Part shown: in pieces, positions 33,281-42,577 of the stretch
How the letters are laid out: every line of letters begins with the position of its first letter
Position numbering within the stretch: position 1 is the first letter of the stretch
Assembly (NCBI GenBank): GCA_023426245.1
Contig: JAFABB010000030.1
Location: 248,001-312,000 of the forward strand
DNA: 64,000 nucleotides
DNA from: Bacillota bacterium
GTDB lineage: Bacteria; Bacillota; UBA4882; UBA8346
Direction: 5' to 3'
Program-made: the position numbers and the translations under genes
The notes under the pieces: generated by a model
Database searches by the model: none
Told to the model about the DNA's origin: nothing
Seen by the model: the letters and a program-made list of their open reading frames with translations, nothing else

Positions 33281-33381
33281 CACTTTTAATTATATTTGCC
33301 TAAATTCCTTTTCCTATAAAATTCATATAATATAAAAACCTTCTCGAAAGGCTTGTAATTACGGAAAGGAGAGAGTACAAC

Positions 33382-33519
33382 ATGGCAGATGGCTTAAAAG
33401 GCTTATTGGAAGGCTTAGGTGATGGTTTTGGATTCGGAAGTAACGGCTGGCTCATGTTCTTAATCTTCGTGTTATTAGTTATTGGTTGCGGCGGTTGCTT
33501 CGGTGGCGGTTTCATCTAA
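33382..33519 (+). CDS. YjcZ-like glycine-rich micro-protein
   Basis: A 45-residue protein behind GGAAAGGAGAG: a Gly-rich N-terminal part (MADGLKGLLEGLGDGFGFG), a hydrophobic helix (WLMFLIFVLLVIGC) and a GGCFGGGFI tail. This is the layout of the YjcZ/sporulation small membrane protein group. The frame is easy to miss because the opposite strand has a longer shadow ORF. It lies between palindromes A and B. Confidence 0.8.
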   Translation: MADGLKGLLEGLGDGFGFGSNGWLMFLIFVLLVIGCGGCFGGGFI

Positions 33520-33570
33520 GAAGTATTTGGGTCCATTGACTTACATCGGTCATTGATTAACATATAAAGA

Positions 33571-33685
33571 GGCTGTCTAAAAAGCAATTCAAAATCAATA
33601 AGAAATACAATATATAGATTCATCGAATATGTCGACTTCAATATATTGTATTTCTTTATCGTAAAAATTTACTTTTGGGACAGCC
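33571..33685. repeat. Nested palindromic element B
   Basis: Outer arms GGCTGTC (33571-33577) and GACAGCC (33679-33685), and a perfect inner stem of 15 bases, 33601-33615 with 33641-33655. Same design as A, with a diverged outer arm. It follows the micro-protein gene and is followed by CCTTTT. Confidence 0.8.
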
Positions 33686-33796
33686 CCTTTTCCTAAATTT
33701 CTCTGGCTCTTTAAACGACTTTTGTCCGGTTTCTTTTTCCCACAAAACTCATAATATATAAAAGATAGACCGAATCAAATGAAAAAAGGGAATAGG

Positions 33797-33889
33797 GTGA
33801 GTGGTTCAAAAGGTCTATCGGATGGATTTTTTTGTGTAGGTAGTTTTGGAAGCTTCATTTGGATGGATTCCCCTCTCTTAACCATTTAG
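33797..33889 (+). CDS. Possible 30-residue micro-protein
   Basis: GTG 33797, preceded by AAAGGGAATAGG, opens a 30-codon frame (starts MSGSKGLSDGFF, Gly/Phe-rich), recalling the 45-residue neighbour's Gly-rich start. A clear intrinsic terminator follows at 33916. It may be a decayed paralogue. Confidence 0.4.
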   Translation: MSGSKGLSDGFFCVGSFGSFIWMDSPLLTI

Positions 33890-33915
33890 CGCGGAATCGA
33901 CAACCGGTAAAAAAG

Positions 33916-33946
33916 TCCCATTGTTTCTTAGACAGTGGGATTTTTT
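33916..33946 (+). terminator. Intrinsic terminator
   Basis: TCCCATTG (33916-33923) and CAGTGGGA (33933-33940), then TTTTTT. Confidence 0.8.
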
Positions 33947-34104
33947 GTGTTTAGAACTGTGATAGAAAAATCGGAGTTCAAGTTAATGATAATGCCAATA
34001 AAAATAGTATCCATAAATATTGAAAATTATAATATGATGGAGGAATTTTTCAAAAAACAGATAAGTAAATGATTTACAAATTATATAAAAACAGGAGGGC
34101 GATG

Positions 34105-34437
34105 ATGCTTGAAAGTTCTGATATTATTGGTTATGTTAATTGTCCATTAATTGAAACCTCCGTGATGTTTGATGCATCAAAAAGACATAAAGTTTGGGTG
34201 GTGGAATCGATTTCATTATCGAGGCACGGATTCAGAATTTATAGTTTAATAAAGGGAAGACCTTTTCTTGTTAGAAGTTTCTCGGGAAATTATCGGATAT
34301 TTCGTAATTATATCCAACCTGCAAATGAGAGTCCTCTTGAAATTATTTCGAGCTTCAATGATATATTCACACTAGAAACATTGATAGAATGTAAAAATGA
34401 TATCGAAGCTAAAAACAGATATTCCGATTGTTATTAA
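34105..34437 (+). CDS. Hypothetical protein
   Basis: The 110-residue product (ATG 34105; AGGAGG 6 bases upstream) has no recognised motif: an N-terminal DIIGYVNCPLIE, a basic middle and an acidic, helical end. It is isolated between terminator and converging gene. Confidence 0.55.
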   Translation: MLESSDIIGYVNCPLIETSVMFDASKRHKVWVVESISLSRHGFRIYSLIKGRPFLVRSFSGNYRIFRNYIQPANESPLEIISSFNDIFTLETLIECKNDIEAKNRYSDCY

Positions 34438-34502
34438 CTTGAGAAAAATGATCGGGGAGATTGATTGGAGTAACTAAAGGGTCTCTTCGTCACATCATTT
34501 TT

Positions 34503-34706
34503 TTATTCTACTTTTTCAATCGTAAAACTATATTCTAAATCATCCTCTCCCGGCAAATATTCGTTGATTATCAACCTATGATCACTAAAAAATTTTTTCT
34601 CTTCATTAATTATTTCTTGAACATCTTTGCAATTTGGATATAACTCAGGGTTTAATTCTAACTCGGTTGTAAATGTCATGGTCACTTTAATTTTAGTGTT
34701 TTGCAT
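34503..34706 (-). CDS. Hypothetical protein
   Basis: A 67-residue beta-alpha-beta-like protein (KIKVTMTFTTELELNPELYP...EYSFTIEKVE) starting at ATG 34706 with AAAGGTGG upstream. Family unknown. Confidence 0.6.
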   Translation of the reverse strand: MQNTKIKVTMTFTTELELNPELYPNCKDVQEIINEEKKFFSDHRLIINEYLPGEDDLEYSFTIEKVE

Positions 34707-34949
34707 AATTAATCCACCTTTCGGCATTTATTCTGAAAACAAATCATATCTGAGAACTATGGATCTTAATTCGTATTTTTATTATTATAATACAAAAACA
34801 AAGTTAGAGCAATTTTTCCCGTCTGCAGTGCCATGCCAGACCAAAGCAGGGCAGGGGGATTTACCCTTTCGTTTTGATTTGACTATTAAGGAGTATAAAT
34901 GAATTTTGTCGTTATATTTGAAAGGACTAAGAAATGAAGGAGTAAAACT

Positions 34950-35006
34950 TTGAAAGATAGTTTTACCAAAGGATTTATAGCAGGTGTTATCCCGGGAATA
35001 CCATGA
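34950..35006 (+). pseudogene. Truncated membrane-protein start
   Basis: GAAGGAG precedes TTG 34950, then KDSFTKGFIAGVIPGIP and TGA. This looks like the N-terminus of a small membrane protein whose remainder is lost. Confidence 0.35.
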
Positions 35007-35048
35007 TTTAAATAGAAGAAAAAAATTTCAAATTTGAAGAATCCCAAT

Positions 35049-35516
35049 TTAATCTTCTTTTAAGACTGAATTATCATAATCAATAAGTCTTTCAATAAAC
35101 CAAGCTGTGTGGATGTCCTCGTCTACTAAATTATGCTGGAGTATCTTTTTAAGCTCTTGCCCGTATTCGTCCTCAATCGCATTAATCAACTCGGTATAAT
35201 CTTTCATCGCCTTCCTTTCAATTAGAATATTGGCTTTTAAGGTATCTTCTACACCCGCAAAAGATATCAACTTTCCGGCAATACTACCGAGGATTGGAGA
35301 GATAATATCTCCTAATTTGGTTGGTGTTCCACCAAAATCTCTTATTTTATCAGCAATATTATCAACATGTTGTTGCTCAATATAAGCAGTTCGCTCAAAA
35401 ACTATACTTTCGTAGCTGCCCTTAAATGTTTTACTTTGAGCCATATATAAATCAACTTGATTAAGTTCGAGGCTATAAAACCAGTTCAACTTGGATATTA
35501 AAGCTTCTTTGTCCAT
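35049..35516 (-). CDS. Ferritin-like di-iron protein
   Basis: The 155-residue four-helix protein contains E17 (SLELNQ), E41/E47-x-x-H50 (ERTAYIEQQH), ERKA and EDIH, the two E/ExxH sets of a ferritin-like di-iron centre, and a helical spacer. Related single-domain proteins act in iron storage, oxidation or membrane remodelling. GGAGG lies before the ATG. It stands alone. Confidence 0.75.
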   Translation of the reverse strand: MDKEALISKLNWFYSLELNQVDLYMAQSKTFKGSYESIVFERTAYIEQQHVDNIADKIRDFGGTPTKLGDIISPILGSIAGKLISFAGVEDTLKANILIERKAMKDYTELINAIEDEYGQELKKILQHNLVDEDIHTAWFIERLIDYDNSVLKED

Positions 35517-35810
35517 AATTTCCTCCTAAGGGGAAAGAAAGTAATCCAGTTGGCAGCGCTTGTCTTTATCCCTGTTATAAATTCCTTTCTAAGTCTATCC
35601 ATCTTATCCCCTGATTAGTGAGTTTTTTAATCTTACCTGTTATGCCAACATTTATGAAAAGTATGGAAATGTTAGGATTCTTACGCTACCGTCAGATATA
35701 AGAGGTATGGGTTAAATGGTTGAAATATGAAGGATTTCCTTTCCAATTGCAAAAAGGATTTTTTTATCATATAATTATCTCGAACATATATTCGATTGTG
35801 AGGTATAAAC

Positions 35811-36059
35811 ATGCTAGAAGAAATCGGGGAATCTATCGATGTTGTCGCCGCTTTTACTGCCGGTAAAATTATGCCGATGCTATTTACATGGAAACATCGC
35901 CGGTATTATAACTTAAAGGTTTCTGGCATGTGGAACGAAAAAGAAGGAGAAGCTAGACTGGTTCATATTATGGTGACTAGTGATAATCCCAATCAGTATG
36001 AACTCTGTTTTAACACTCAAAGTTTTACGTGGAATTTAGTGAACGTTTACCATGAATGA
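35811..36059 (+). CDS. DUF6504-like hypothetical protein
   Basis: The 82-residue protein has a beta pattern (PMLFTWKHRRYYNLKVSGMW, then YELCFNTQSFTWNLVNVY) that recalls DUF6504-like proteins linked with ImuB/UmuC polymerases. The match is weak. A Y-family polymerase remnant elsewhere in the window may be chance. Confidence 0.5.
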   Translation: MLEEIGESIDVVAAFTAGKIMPMLFTWKHRRYYNLKVSGMWNEKEGEARLVHIMVTSDNPNQYELCFNTQSFTWNLVNVYHE

Positions 36060-36563
36060 TATTGAAAATTGGTTTCATCCGCTCCAGAGGGAGCTATGGC
36101 TGTCTGCTCTCTGAATGGGGAATTTACGCTTAAATATTATTGAGATGTTCGATGACGGGCGTATCCGGTCCCGGCTAATGATGAATTCAAGCCGATAAAA
36201 ATAAGGGATAATGACGATTTTGCAGTATAGGGGATCGTGACGAATATAATGAAGAAGGTTTATACCAGGTAAAACCCTGACTTTACATACATAAAAAGAT
36301 GAAATACCTCTGCGTTAAATCAATAACAGACTGTAACTAAAGGATAAATTAAACACTATTTGACAAAAAGCTAAAAATCGCATCAAAACACCCCTTCATT
36401 GGGTATAACGAAGTCGCTATTTGTCATAGAAAGTCAATATCAGGGTACTTTTAATGTCTGAAATATACTATATAATGAAACTGTAATAAAAAACCTGTTA
36501 TCACCGCGGTGATCGTTTTCAATCCGAATAAGGACGATTAGCTGAAAACGGAGGATTTGCGGA
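36060..36563. other. Intergenic region with operator-like palindrome
   Basis: No gene is seen. ATCACCGCGGTGAT (36500-36513) is a perfect palindrome of LacI/GntR type. It lies 50 bases before the small ORF at 36564. Confidence 0.4.
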
Positions 36564-36758
36564 ATGAAGAAAGTTTCTGTGCTTCTTGATGATGTTGGTC
36601 TTACAAAGTCTATTTTCCTCGATGCCAATTTCGGCAGCCTCAACAATAACCATAAATGGGGAACTGTTTTAAGAGGTACTACCCGTTATGCCAGCGGTTC
36701 CTGGTATGGAATCACTGAGACTCTTCCGTCTGATATCCGATTCAATCATAGCACTTGA
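36564..36758 (+). CDS. Small protein upstream of glycosidase
   Basis: A 64-residue product starting MKKVSVLLDDVGLTKSIFLD, with GGAGG 9 bases before the ATG. The C-terminal half is rich in Gly, Thr and Tyr, lacks Cys and is not clearly secreted. It could be a truncated gene or a peptide co-regulated with the GH127-like gene. Confidence 0.45.
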   Translation: MKKVSVLLDDVGLTKSIFLDANFGSLNNNHKWGTVLRGTTRYASGSWYGITETLPSDIRFNHST

Positions 36759-36764
36759 TATGGG

Positions 36765-37035
36765 GAGAATAATTTTTATCTTATAATTTAATCGATTAAA
36801 ACACTTGGCCCTAATGATATCAAATTTTCTTTATCGGATAATAATTTTTTCATCCTGAAGATCAAGAAATAACTTCATCTTTAAAATGATTCAATATTCG
36901 CATCTGATATTGAGGGTAATAATCTTTTTCCCAAAATTTAATCGATTAAAATGATAGTTCTAATGATATCAATTTTTCTTTATAGAATAATGATTTTTCA
37001 TCCTGATGATTAAAAATCATTTCATATTCCGGCAT
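36765..37035. repeat. Duplicated promoter segment with LacI-type operators
   Basis: Two similar segments, about 150 bases apart, each contain TTTAATCGATTAAA (36787-36800 and 36937-36950), a perfect palindrome with the AATCGATT centre of LacI-family operators. Both also carry a CTAATGATATCAA block and TTTTTCATCCTGA. They precede the GH127-like gene and probably carry its regulation. Confidence 0.7.
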
Positions 37036-37121
37036 CCGGAAAATCAGTTGATAGAAGGAGGGAATTGAAAAAAAGATGCAGTTTGAATCCAATTTAATAA
37101 TAAAAAAGAGGAGATGAGTTT

Positions 37122-39506
37122 GTGAAAAAGTATGAACAGGCTTTAAGCTTATCGGAAATTCAGACAATCGCAGGTGGAACACAGGTACCCCCACCGGTGA
37201 CGAGTTACCTGCAACGGGTTGACCCGGCCACCGGGTTTAAGATCAACAGTACCTTCTGGAATGCCCGCATCAAGAATGAGATTATCAACTGGGTGCCTTG
37301 GCTGGAAAGCCGATTATCCAACACTAGTTTAGCCGAGGGTGGAATTCAAAACTTTGTCAATGCCGGCAATAAGTTAGCCGGTAAATCCTATAGCGCGCAT
37401 GTTGGGTATCCCTTTGCGGATCAATACGTGTTAAATACGATTGAATCTATCTGCGCAGCTTTAATGATTGACCCGCAAGGCGATTCCACGATGATTAGCG
37501 CCCAAAACGCCATGAATGCCAAGTTGGCTGACTGGATCCCGAAGGTCCTTTCCGCCCAAGAATCCGACGGTTATCTCCATACCTACACCACCCTTGGTGG
37601 ATATGCCCGTTGGAGCGACAAAACGGCACACGAAGGATATGTAGGTGGTTTCTTCATTCAAGCCGGTATCATGCATTATATTGATACCAACAATACCGAT
37701 GCCACCCTTTATAATGCAGCCAAGAAACTAGCCGATTGTTGGTGCAACAACATTGGCCCTGGCACAGCCCATCCGAAATGGTATGATGGCCATGAAGAAA
37801 TGGAACGGGCCTTATGCCAGCTAGGTATCTTCGTAAATAATAATGAAGGCGCCGGCAAAGGGGATAAATACATTCAATTGGCCAAAGTGTTAATGGATAA
37901 CCGTTATGCCGGACCTGGCAATGAATATGACCAAAGCCAAGATTATCCATATAATCAAAGAACCGCAGTCGGTCATGCCGTCCGGGCCATGTATTTATAC
38001 GCCGGGATGACCGATGTCGCAATGTTACTTGGCGCTTCCAACTATGCCACTGCTGTAAACGCTATTTGGGATGATTTTATCAACCGGAAATTCTACGTTA
38101 CCGGTGGTGTAGGTAGTGGTGAAACCTCAGAAGGTTTCGGCAATGATTATTCTTTGCCTAATGGTATCGCTTATTGCGAATCCTGCGCCGGTACTGGAAA
38201 CGTCTACTTCGAACGCGAGATGCACTTGTGGACTGGCAACGGGAAATACATTGATTTAATGGAAAGCTCACTCTATAATAACGTGCTTGGCGCGGTTGAC
38301 TTGAATGCTCAGAACTATACCTATACGAACTCCTTAGATACCAGTGCGGCCCGGTATACTTGGAATGGTTGTCCTTGTTGCGTCGGTAACATTGCCAGAA
38401 CTTTGTTGGAATTACCGATGTGGATGTATGCCAAGAGCGGTGATAGCAATGATCTCTATATCAATATGTACGTGGGAAGCACCTTTACCGTTCCTGGCGT
38501 ATCCGGAACCAACGTTCAAATCGTTCAAGTGACAGATTACCCGATCAGCGGCAATATCGCCATTTCCGTCACTCCTACAGTCGCTAAGAGCTTTACCATT
38601 TACTTACATTCCCCGAACCGGAACGCGAGCGGTTGCTACACTGCTAGCCCCAGCAATAACGGGATCAGCTCCATTTCTGTTAACGGTACAGTATACAGCA
38701 CTGCCGCAACGAATGGTTACGTGGCGATTACTCGGACTTGGAATCCTGGTGATATCATTACCATGACTTTGCCGATGGTCGTCCAAAGAATCAAAGCCAT
38801 CAGCAATATCACCGCGGATACCAACCGGGTCGCCATCCAATATGGCCCGTTAGTCTATAATCTTGAAAGCGCTGACCTCGGTAATATCAACTTTGATAAC
38901 TATGTTCTTTCACCTTCGGCTTCCTTATCAGTTCAATGGAATAATTCCTTATTAGGCGGTGTAAATACCATTAGCGGAACCTATACCAATGGTACTGCCT
39001 TCCAGTTGATCCCGAATTATGCCCGGTTAAACCGTGGTGGACGCTCCGCGGTATGGATTAAAGATACTGAAACCCCCGTAATTAGTCCGATCGCAAAAGC
39101 TGCTACACCAAGTACTTCCTACTGCTCCAGTTGGGAAAATATTAGTGGTATTCATGATCAGTTAGTACCGGCCAATTCCGGAGACCGCACCGGATTTATT
39201 TATGGCAATTATGGCAGCCCGAATACCACTGACTGGATCCAATATACCTTTGATAAGAGCTATGCCATTTCCAATACGGATATCTATTGGTTCAGTGATG
39301 GCGCCGGAATCTTGGCTCCAGGTTCCTGGTATATGCAGTACTGGAATGGTTCCGCTTGGGTAAATGCCGGTTCACCTTCCGGTTATGGCGTAGCCCTTAA
39401 TCAATGGAACCATACCACCTTTACTTCGGTTACTACGAATCAAATTCGATTGTATATCACTAAGGGAGCTGCGGCAACTGGTATGATTGAATGGCAAATA
39501 CACTAA
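37122..39506 (+). CDS. GH127-type glycosidase with double-glycine leader
   Basis: The 794-residue protein has an (alpha/alpha)6-type GH127 domain. The beta-L-arabinofuranosidase active-site layout is present: E353 and C355 (YCESCAG), C419-C420 (NGCPCCVGN), corresponding to the Glu/Cys zinc site and Cys nucleophile known for this family. The C-terminal 130 residues form a carbohydrate-binding/discoidin-like domain (IYWFSDG, GSWYMQYWNGSAW). Residues 1-19 (MKKYEQALSLSEIQTIAGG) look like a bacteriocin-type double-glycine leader; there is no Sec signal. Start is GTG 37122 behind AGAGGAG. A peptidase-containing ABC exporter would be needed, not seen here. Confidence 0.85.
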   Translation: MKKYEQALSLSEIQTIAGGTQVPPPVTSYLQRVDPATGFKINSTFWNARIKNEIINWVPWLESRLSNTSLAEGGIQNFVNAGNKLAGKSYSAHVGYPFADQYVLNTIESICAALMIDPQGDSTMISAQNAMNAKLADWIPKVLSAQESDGYLHTYTTLGGYARWSDKTAHEGYVGGFFIQAGIMHYIDTNNTDATLYNAAKKLADCWCNNIGPGTAHPKWYDGHEEMERALCQLGIFVNNNEGAGKGDKYIQLAKVLMDNRYAGPGNEYDQSQDYPYNQRTAVGHAVRAMYLYAGMTDVAMLLGASNYATAVNAIWDDFINRKFYVTGGVGSGETSEGFGNDYSLPNGIAYCESCAGTGNVYFEREMHLWTGNGKYIDLMESSLYNNVLGAVDLNAQNYTYTNSLDTSAARYTWNGCPCCVGNIARTLLELPMWMYAKSGDSNDLYINMYVGSTFTVPGVSGTNVQIVQVTDYPISGNIAISVTPTVAKSFTIYLHSPNRNASGCYTASPSNNGISSISVNGTVYSTAATNGYVAITRTWNPGDIITMTLPMVVQRIKAISNITADTNRVAIQYGPLVYNLESADLGNINFDNYVLSPSASLSVQWNNSLLGGVNTISGTYTNGTAFQLIPNYARLNRGGRSAVWIKDTETPVISPIAKAATPSTSYCSSWENISGIHDQLVPANSGDRTGFIYGNYGSPNTTDWIQYTFDKSYAISNTDIYWFSDGAGILAPGSWYMQYWNGSAWVNAGSPSGYGVALNQWNHTTFTSVTTNQIRLYITKGAAATGMIEWQIH

Positions 39507-39529
39507 ACCATTAGAATTTTATTATATGA

Positions 39530-39643
39530 GGCTGTTGCAAAATTGATTAAAATCAATGAGAAATACATCTATGCCATAAATAATGGATAAAGCTTTCCAT
39601 AGATGGTATTTCTCGATCGCTAAATCTTATTTTGCAACAGACC
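39530..39643. repeat. Nested palindromic element C
   Basis: Outer arms GGCTGTTGCAAAA (39530-39542) and TTTTGCAACAGACC (39630-39643), and an inner stem of about 16 bases, 39558-39573 with 39598-39614, one gap. A CTTTTTT tract follows. It lies after the glycosidase gene and may also terminate it. Confidence 0.85.
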
Positions 39644-39818
39644 CTTTTTTAATTTATGAATTAGCCAAGGGACAAAAATAAGTTAATTGGTTCTATCCAA
39701 ATTAAAAGCATCTTCTTTTATTCCCAAGTTATCCCGCAACTGAGCGTTTACTTGCATTATTTAAATCAAGGTTTAAAGGTTTATTTGTATTGGGTCTTTT
39801 CATGCCGTCCCAACATTC

Positions 39819-40574
39819 TTAAAGCATGTGTCCGCCGGACACTTCAATGTCCTGGGCTGTGACCCAGCCGAAATCATCGGATAATAAGTTCACAATGACC
39901 TTGGCAAGATCCTCGGGTTGGCCGATTCTGCCGAATACAGATTGCTCAGCCAGGGGCTTGATGAATTCAGGATGTTTATCGAATGCTCCATCGCCAAAAT
40001 TGCTGTGAGTAGGGCCAGGGGAAACTGCGTTGACCCGAATTTTACGCGGTGCAAGTTCTTTGGCGATGTAGCGAGTCCAAGATGACAACGCCGCTTTTAA
40101 CGGGCCGTAGGCGGAGTAACCCGGAAATGATTGGTTCTTGGATGTGCTCGATGTATTGACAATGGCGCCGGCATCCTCCATCAATCGAACGAGGTGTTGT
40201 GTTAAGAAAACGGGGCCTTTGAAGTTCGTATTCAGAATCCTGTCGAAATATTCTTCGCTCATCTCCATGAACATCATTGGCCCACCGACACCGCCATTAT
40301 TGACCAGATAATCAAAAGTCGTTTTGTTCCAAATTTCTTTGAGGTTCTTTTGCACTTCTTGAACGAAACCTTCGAATGTTGATCTTTCAGTCAGATCCAA
40401 CTTCAGTGCTACAGCCCGAACTCCTTGATTCTTCTCAATTTCCTTAACAACAGCTTCTGCCCTGTCTTTATAAGAATTGTAGGTGAGAATGACGCTAATT
40501 CCGCCCTTCCCAAGCTCAAGCGCGGTTGCTTTTCCAATGCCATTACTTCCACCCGTCACGATTGCGATTTTCAT
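39819..40574 (-). CDS. SDR-family oxidoreductase
   Basis: The 251-residue enzyme (ATG 40574, AAGGAGG upstream) has the TGGSNGIGKA cofactor motif, NNGG, and YxxxK (YGPLKAAL). It uses NAD(P)H on an unknown carbonyl or alcohol. It is divergent from the AraC regulator at 40792, the common pair in which the regulator controls the reductase. Confidence 0.85.
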   Translation of the reverse strand: MKIAIVTGGSNGIGKATALELGKGGISVILTYNSYKDRAEAVVKEIEKNQGVRAVALKLDLTERSTFEGFVQEVQKNLKEIWNKTTFDYLVNNGGVGGPMMFMEMSEEYFDRILNTNFKGPVFLTQHLVRLMEDAGAIVNTSSTSKNQSFPGYSAYGPLKAALSSWTRYIAKELAPRKIRVNAVSPGPTHSNFGDGAFDKHPEFIKPLAEQSVFGRIGQPEDLAKVIVNLLSDDFGWVTAQDIEVSGGHML

Positions 40575-40791
40575 AAGATCCTCCTTGTTTTGGTTGTTCC
40601 ATTTTGATTCCATCTTAGCCGTTTCTACTGAAATAAGCTAGCTCCAATGGTGCCATTTTATTGCCTAAAAGCACCACCAGTTCATAAAACCGCTCGAATT
40701 ATCCCCTGTATTTATCGACAAAAGAGCCTAAAAAAGCCTTCGAGTTCGAAATTGTGTTGGGAAATAGAAAGCCATGTGATAGAATAGGGGT

Positions 40792-41682
40792 ATGAATAAA
40801 GTTTTCGATGAAATTGTTGATCGAATGAAAAGAGCAGGCACCCGGCCCATTGAAACCGGAGTACCTGGGCTAAGCATGATTAAGGGGGACATTCCCGCCC
40901 ATCAACTGGCAGCGCTCTATAAGCCGACGATTGGTTTTACGGTTCAGGGAACCAAGATTCTTTCCATTGGGGAACGCAGTACAGCTCTGAAAGGGCCTTC
41001 ATATTATGTGTTACCGGTACATGTTCCCGCAACGGCGAGTGTACATCCGGACCCTAATGGCCGTCCTTACATGTCGCTCGGTCTTGAGTTAAATCAAAAT
41101 CTTCTTCAGAGTTTGCTAAGAGATCTTCCTGAAGATCTCATGCCAACCACTTCTGAGCAGCATTTCGCCGCTTGTGAAATCGACATCGAACTCATGGAGG
41201 CGTGGCTGCGGCTATTACGATTAACAGAAACTCCATGGAATATTCCCGGGCTGGCGCCGGTATATGAGCGTGAAATCCTGTATCGCGTTCTGATGGGACC
41301 GCAAGGATGGTATCTGAGGCAACTGGGCCTGCGAGAAAGTAATTTTTCAAAGATTTCCCAGACTGTAAAGTGGCTTCGGGATAACTACACCAAGTCAATT
41401 GACGTCGGCGAGATGGCATCAAAATCGGGTATGGCTATCAATACCTTTCACCGTCAGTTTAAACGGGTAACCGGTTTAAGTCCGATTCAATTTCAAAAAC
41501 AGTTAAGGCTTTTGGAAGCCAGAAATCTCATGGCATTTGAGGGATATGCAGTAGCCAGTGCCGCATATCAAGTTGGTTACCAAAGTCCCTCACAGTTTAA
41601 CCGGGAATATTCCCGCTTCTTCGGCTCACCCCCGGCGCGGGATACCGAGAAACTAAGACGAATCGAGGCCGCGAGGGATTAG
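40792..41682 (+). CDS. AraC-family transcription regulator
   Basis: The 296-residue protein has an N-terminal AraC_N-type ligand domain (AALYKPTIGFTVQGTKILSIGERS) and a C-terminal pair of HTHs (GEMASKSGMAINTFHRQFKRVTGLSP and AASAYQVGYQSPSQFNREYSRFFG). It probably controls the divergent SDR gene; 180 bases of shared promoter region lie between. Confidence 0.9.
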   Translation: MNKVFDEIVDRMKRAGTRPIETGVPGLSMIKGDIPAHQLAALYKPTIGFTVQGTKILSIGERSTALKGPSYYVLPVHVPATASVHPDPNGRPYMSLGLELNQNLLQSLLRDLPEDLMPTTSEQHFAACEIDIELMEAWLRLLRLTETPWNIPGLAPVYEREILYRVLMGPQGWYLRQLGLRESNFSKISQTVKWLRDNYTKSIDVGEMASKSGMAINTFHRQFKRVTGLSPIQFQKQLRLLEARNLMAFEGYAVASAAYQVGYQSPSQFNREYSRFFGSPPARDTEKLRRIEAARD

Positions 41683-41689
41683 CGACCAG

Positions 41690-42219
41690 CCAGTCGCTTC
41701 GATTTGGAATGGGGTTGCCTCAGAAATAAAAAAAGCAGCCCGCTTCCCTTCAATCGACTTCGTAAATATCCTAATGGATGATTTAAATCAATTTTCGTTC
41801 CAATATCCTTTTTTTCAAAAACATCTATTCCAGCTTCAAGAAATTAATCTTAGCTCTTAAGAATTAATCTTACCCTCCGGATTTCATTCCCCGGATACAA
41901 ATCATGAATTCCCGCTTCCGGAAATTAATCTTAGCTCTTAAGAATTAATCTTACCCTCCGGATTTCATTTCCCGGACATAAATCTTCAATTCCCGCTTTA
42001 AAAAATGATTTTTTATGCTCAAGAATTATTTTTCGTTGCAAAGTTTCATTCTCCGGTCAAAATGAATAAATTGCCCATCAGAAAATCAAATTTTGGTAGA
42101 AAATTACTTTTCCGGTTTCAAAAAAACAAATTCGAAATGAAAATCAATCCCGGGTTCTTAAGAATTAGCGGTTAGCCGGTTGCTTCTATTTCGAATGGGT
42201 TACCTCTATCTGTTTGTCG
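41690..42219. repeat. 81-bp tandem repeats between diverged flank copies
   Basis: A unit of 81 bases starts at 41841 and 41922, nearly identical (AAATTAATCTTAGCTCTTAA...CCCGGA), with a third diverged unit from about 42003. The sequence after the AraC stop (ATTAGCG.CCAGCC.GTCGCTTC) returns in altered form at 42166 (ATTAGCGGTTAGCCGG). No gene is seen in the stretch. Confidence 0.75.
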
Positions 42220-42280
42220 GTGATATAAAAAAGCAGATACCCTTTTTGGGCATCAAAAAATGCACATCGGGTTTTCCCGC

Positions 42281-42575
42281 TCAGTCAGAAAACGATTTTC
42301 TTTTCTTTAATTTACGATATGCTCCAAAACGCCATTTTTTTGATAAACCTGTGTTCTTTGCGCTGAATAGAATTTGATTTTGGCCAATCAGGACCATATC
42401 CGAAGATGTGTTCACCCGATCAGTTAATTTGGCTTTCAAATCTTCAATCCCGAATTTATCGTCTTTCGCTCTATCCATGATACAGTGATAACCATCAATA
42501 AAGAATCATAATCATCAAATGAGGGGTGGTTGCCTTCTTAAAGTGGAACTTTCCGATAAAAGTATCAAATCGATT
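42281..42575 (-). pseudogene. Broken copy of the zinc-ribbon sensor gene
   Basis: Homologous to the gene at 45103-46053: MNRFDTF.GKFHFKKAT (from 42575), an internal stop, then DRAKDDKFGIEDLKAKLTD and GQNQILFSAKN.GLSKK, followed by frame loss. Most of the membrane and zinc-ribbon parts are missing. It is the damaged member of a duplicated locus. Confidence 0.85.
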
Positions 42576-42577
42576 CA

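Noticed and set aside
38604..38840. Leftward frame inside the glycosidase
   Set aside because: Shadow frame of a strong coding region.
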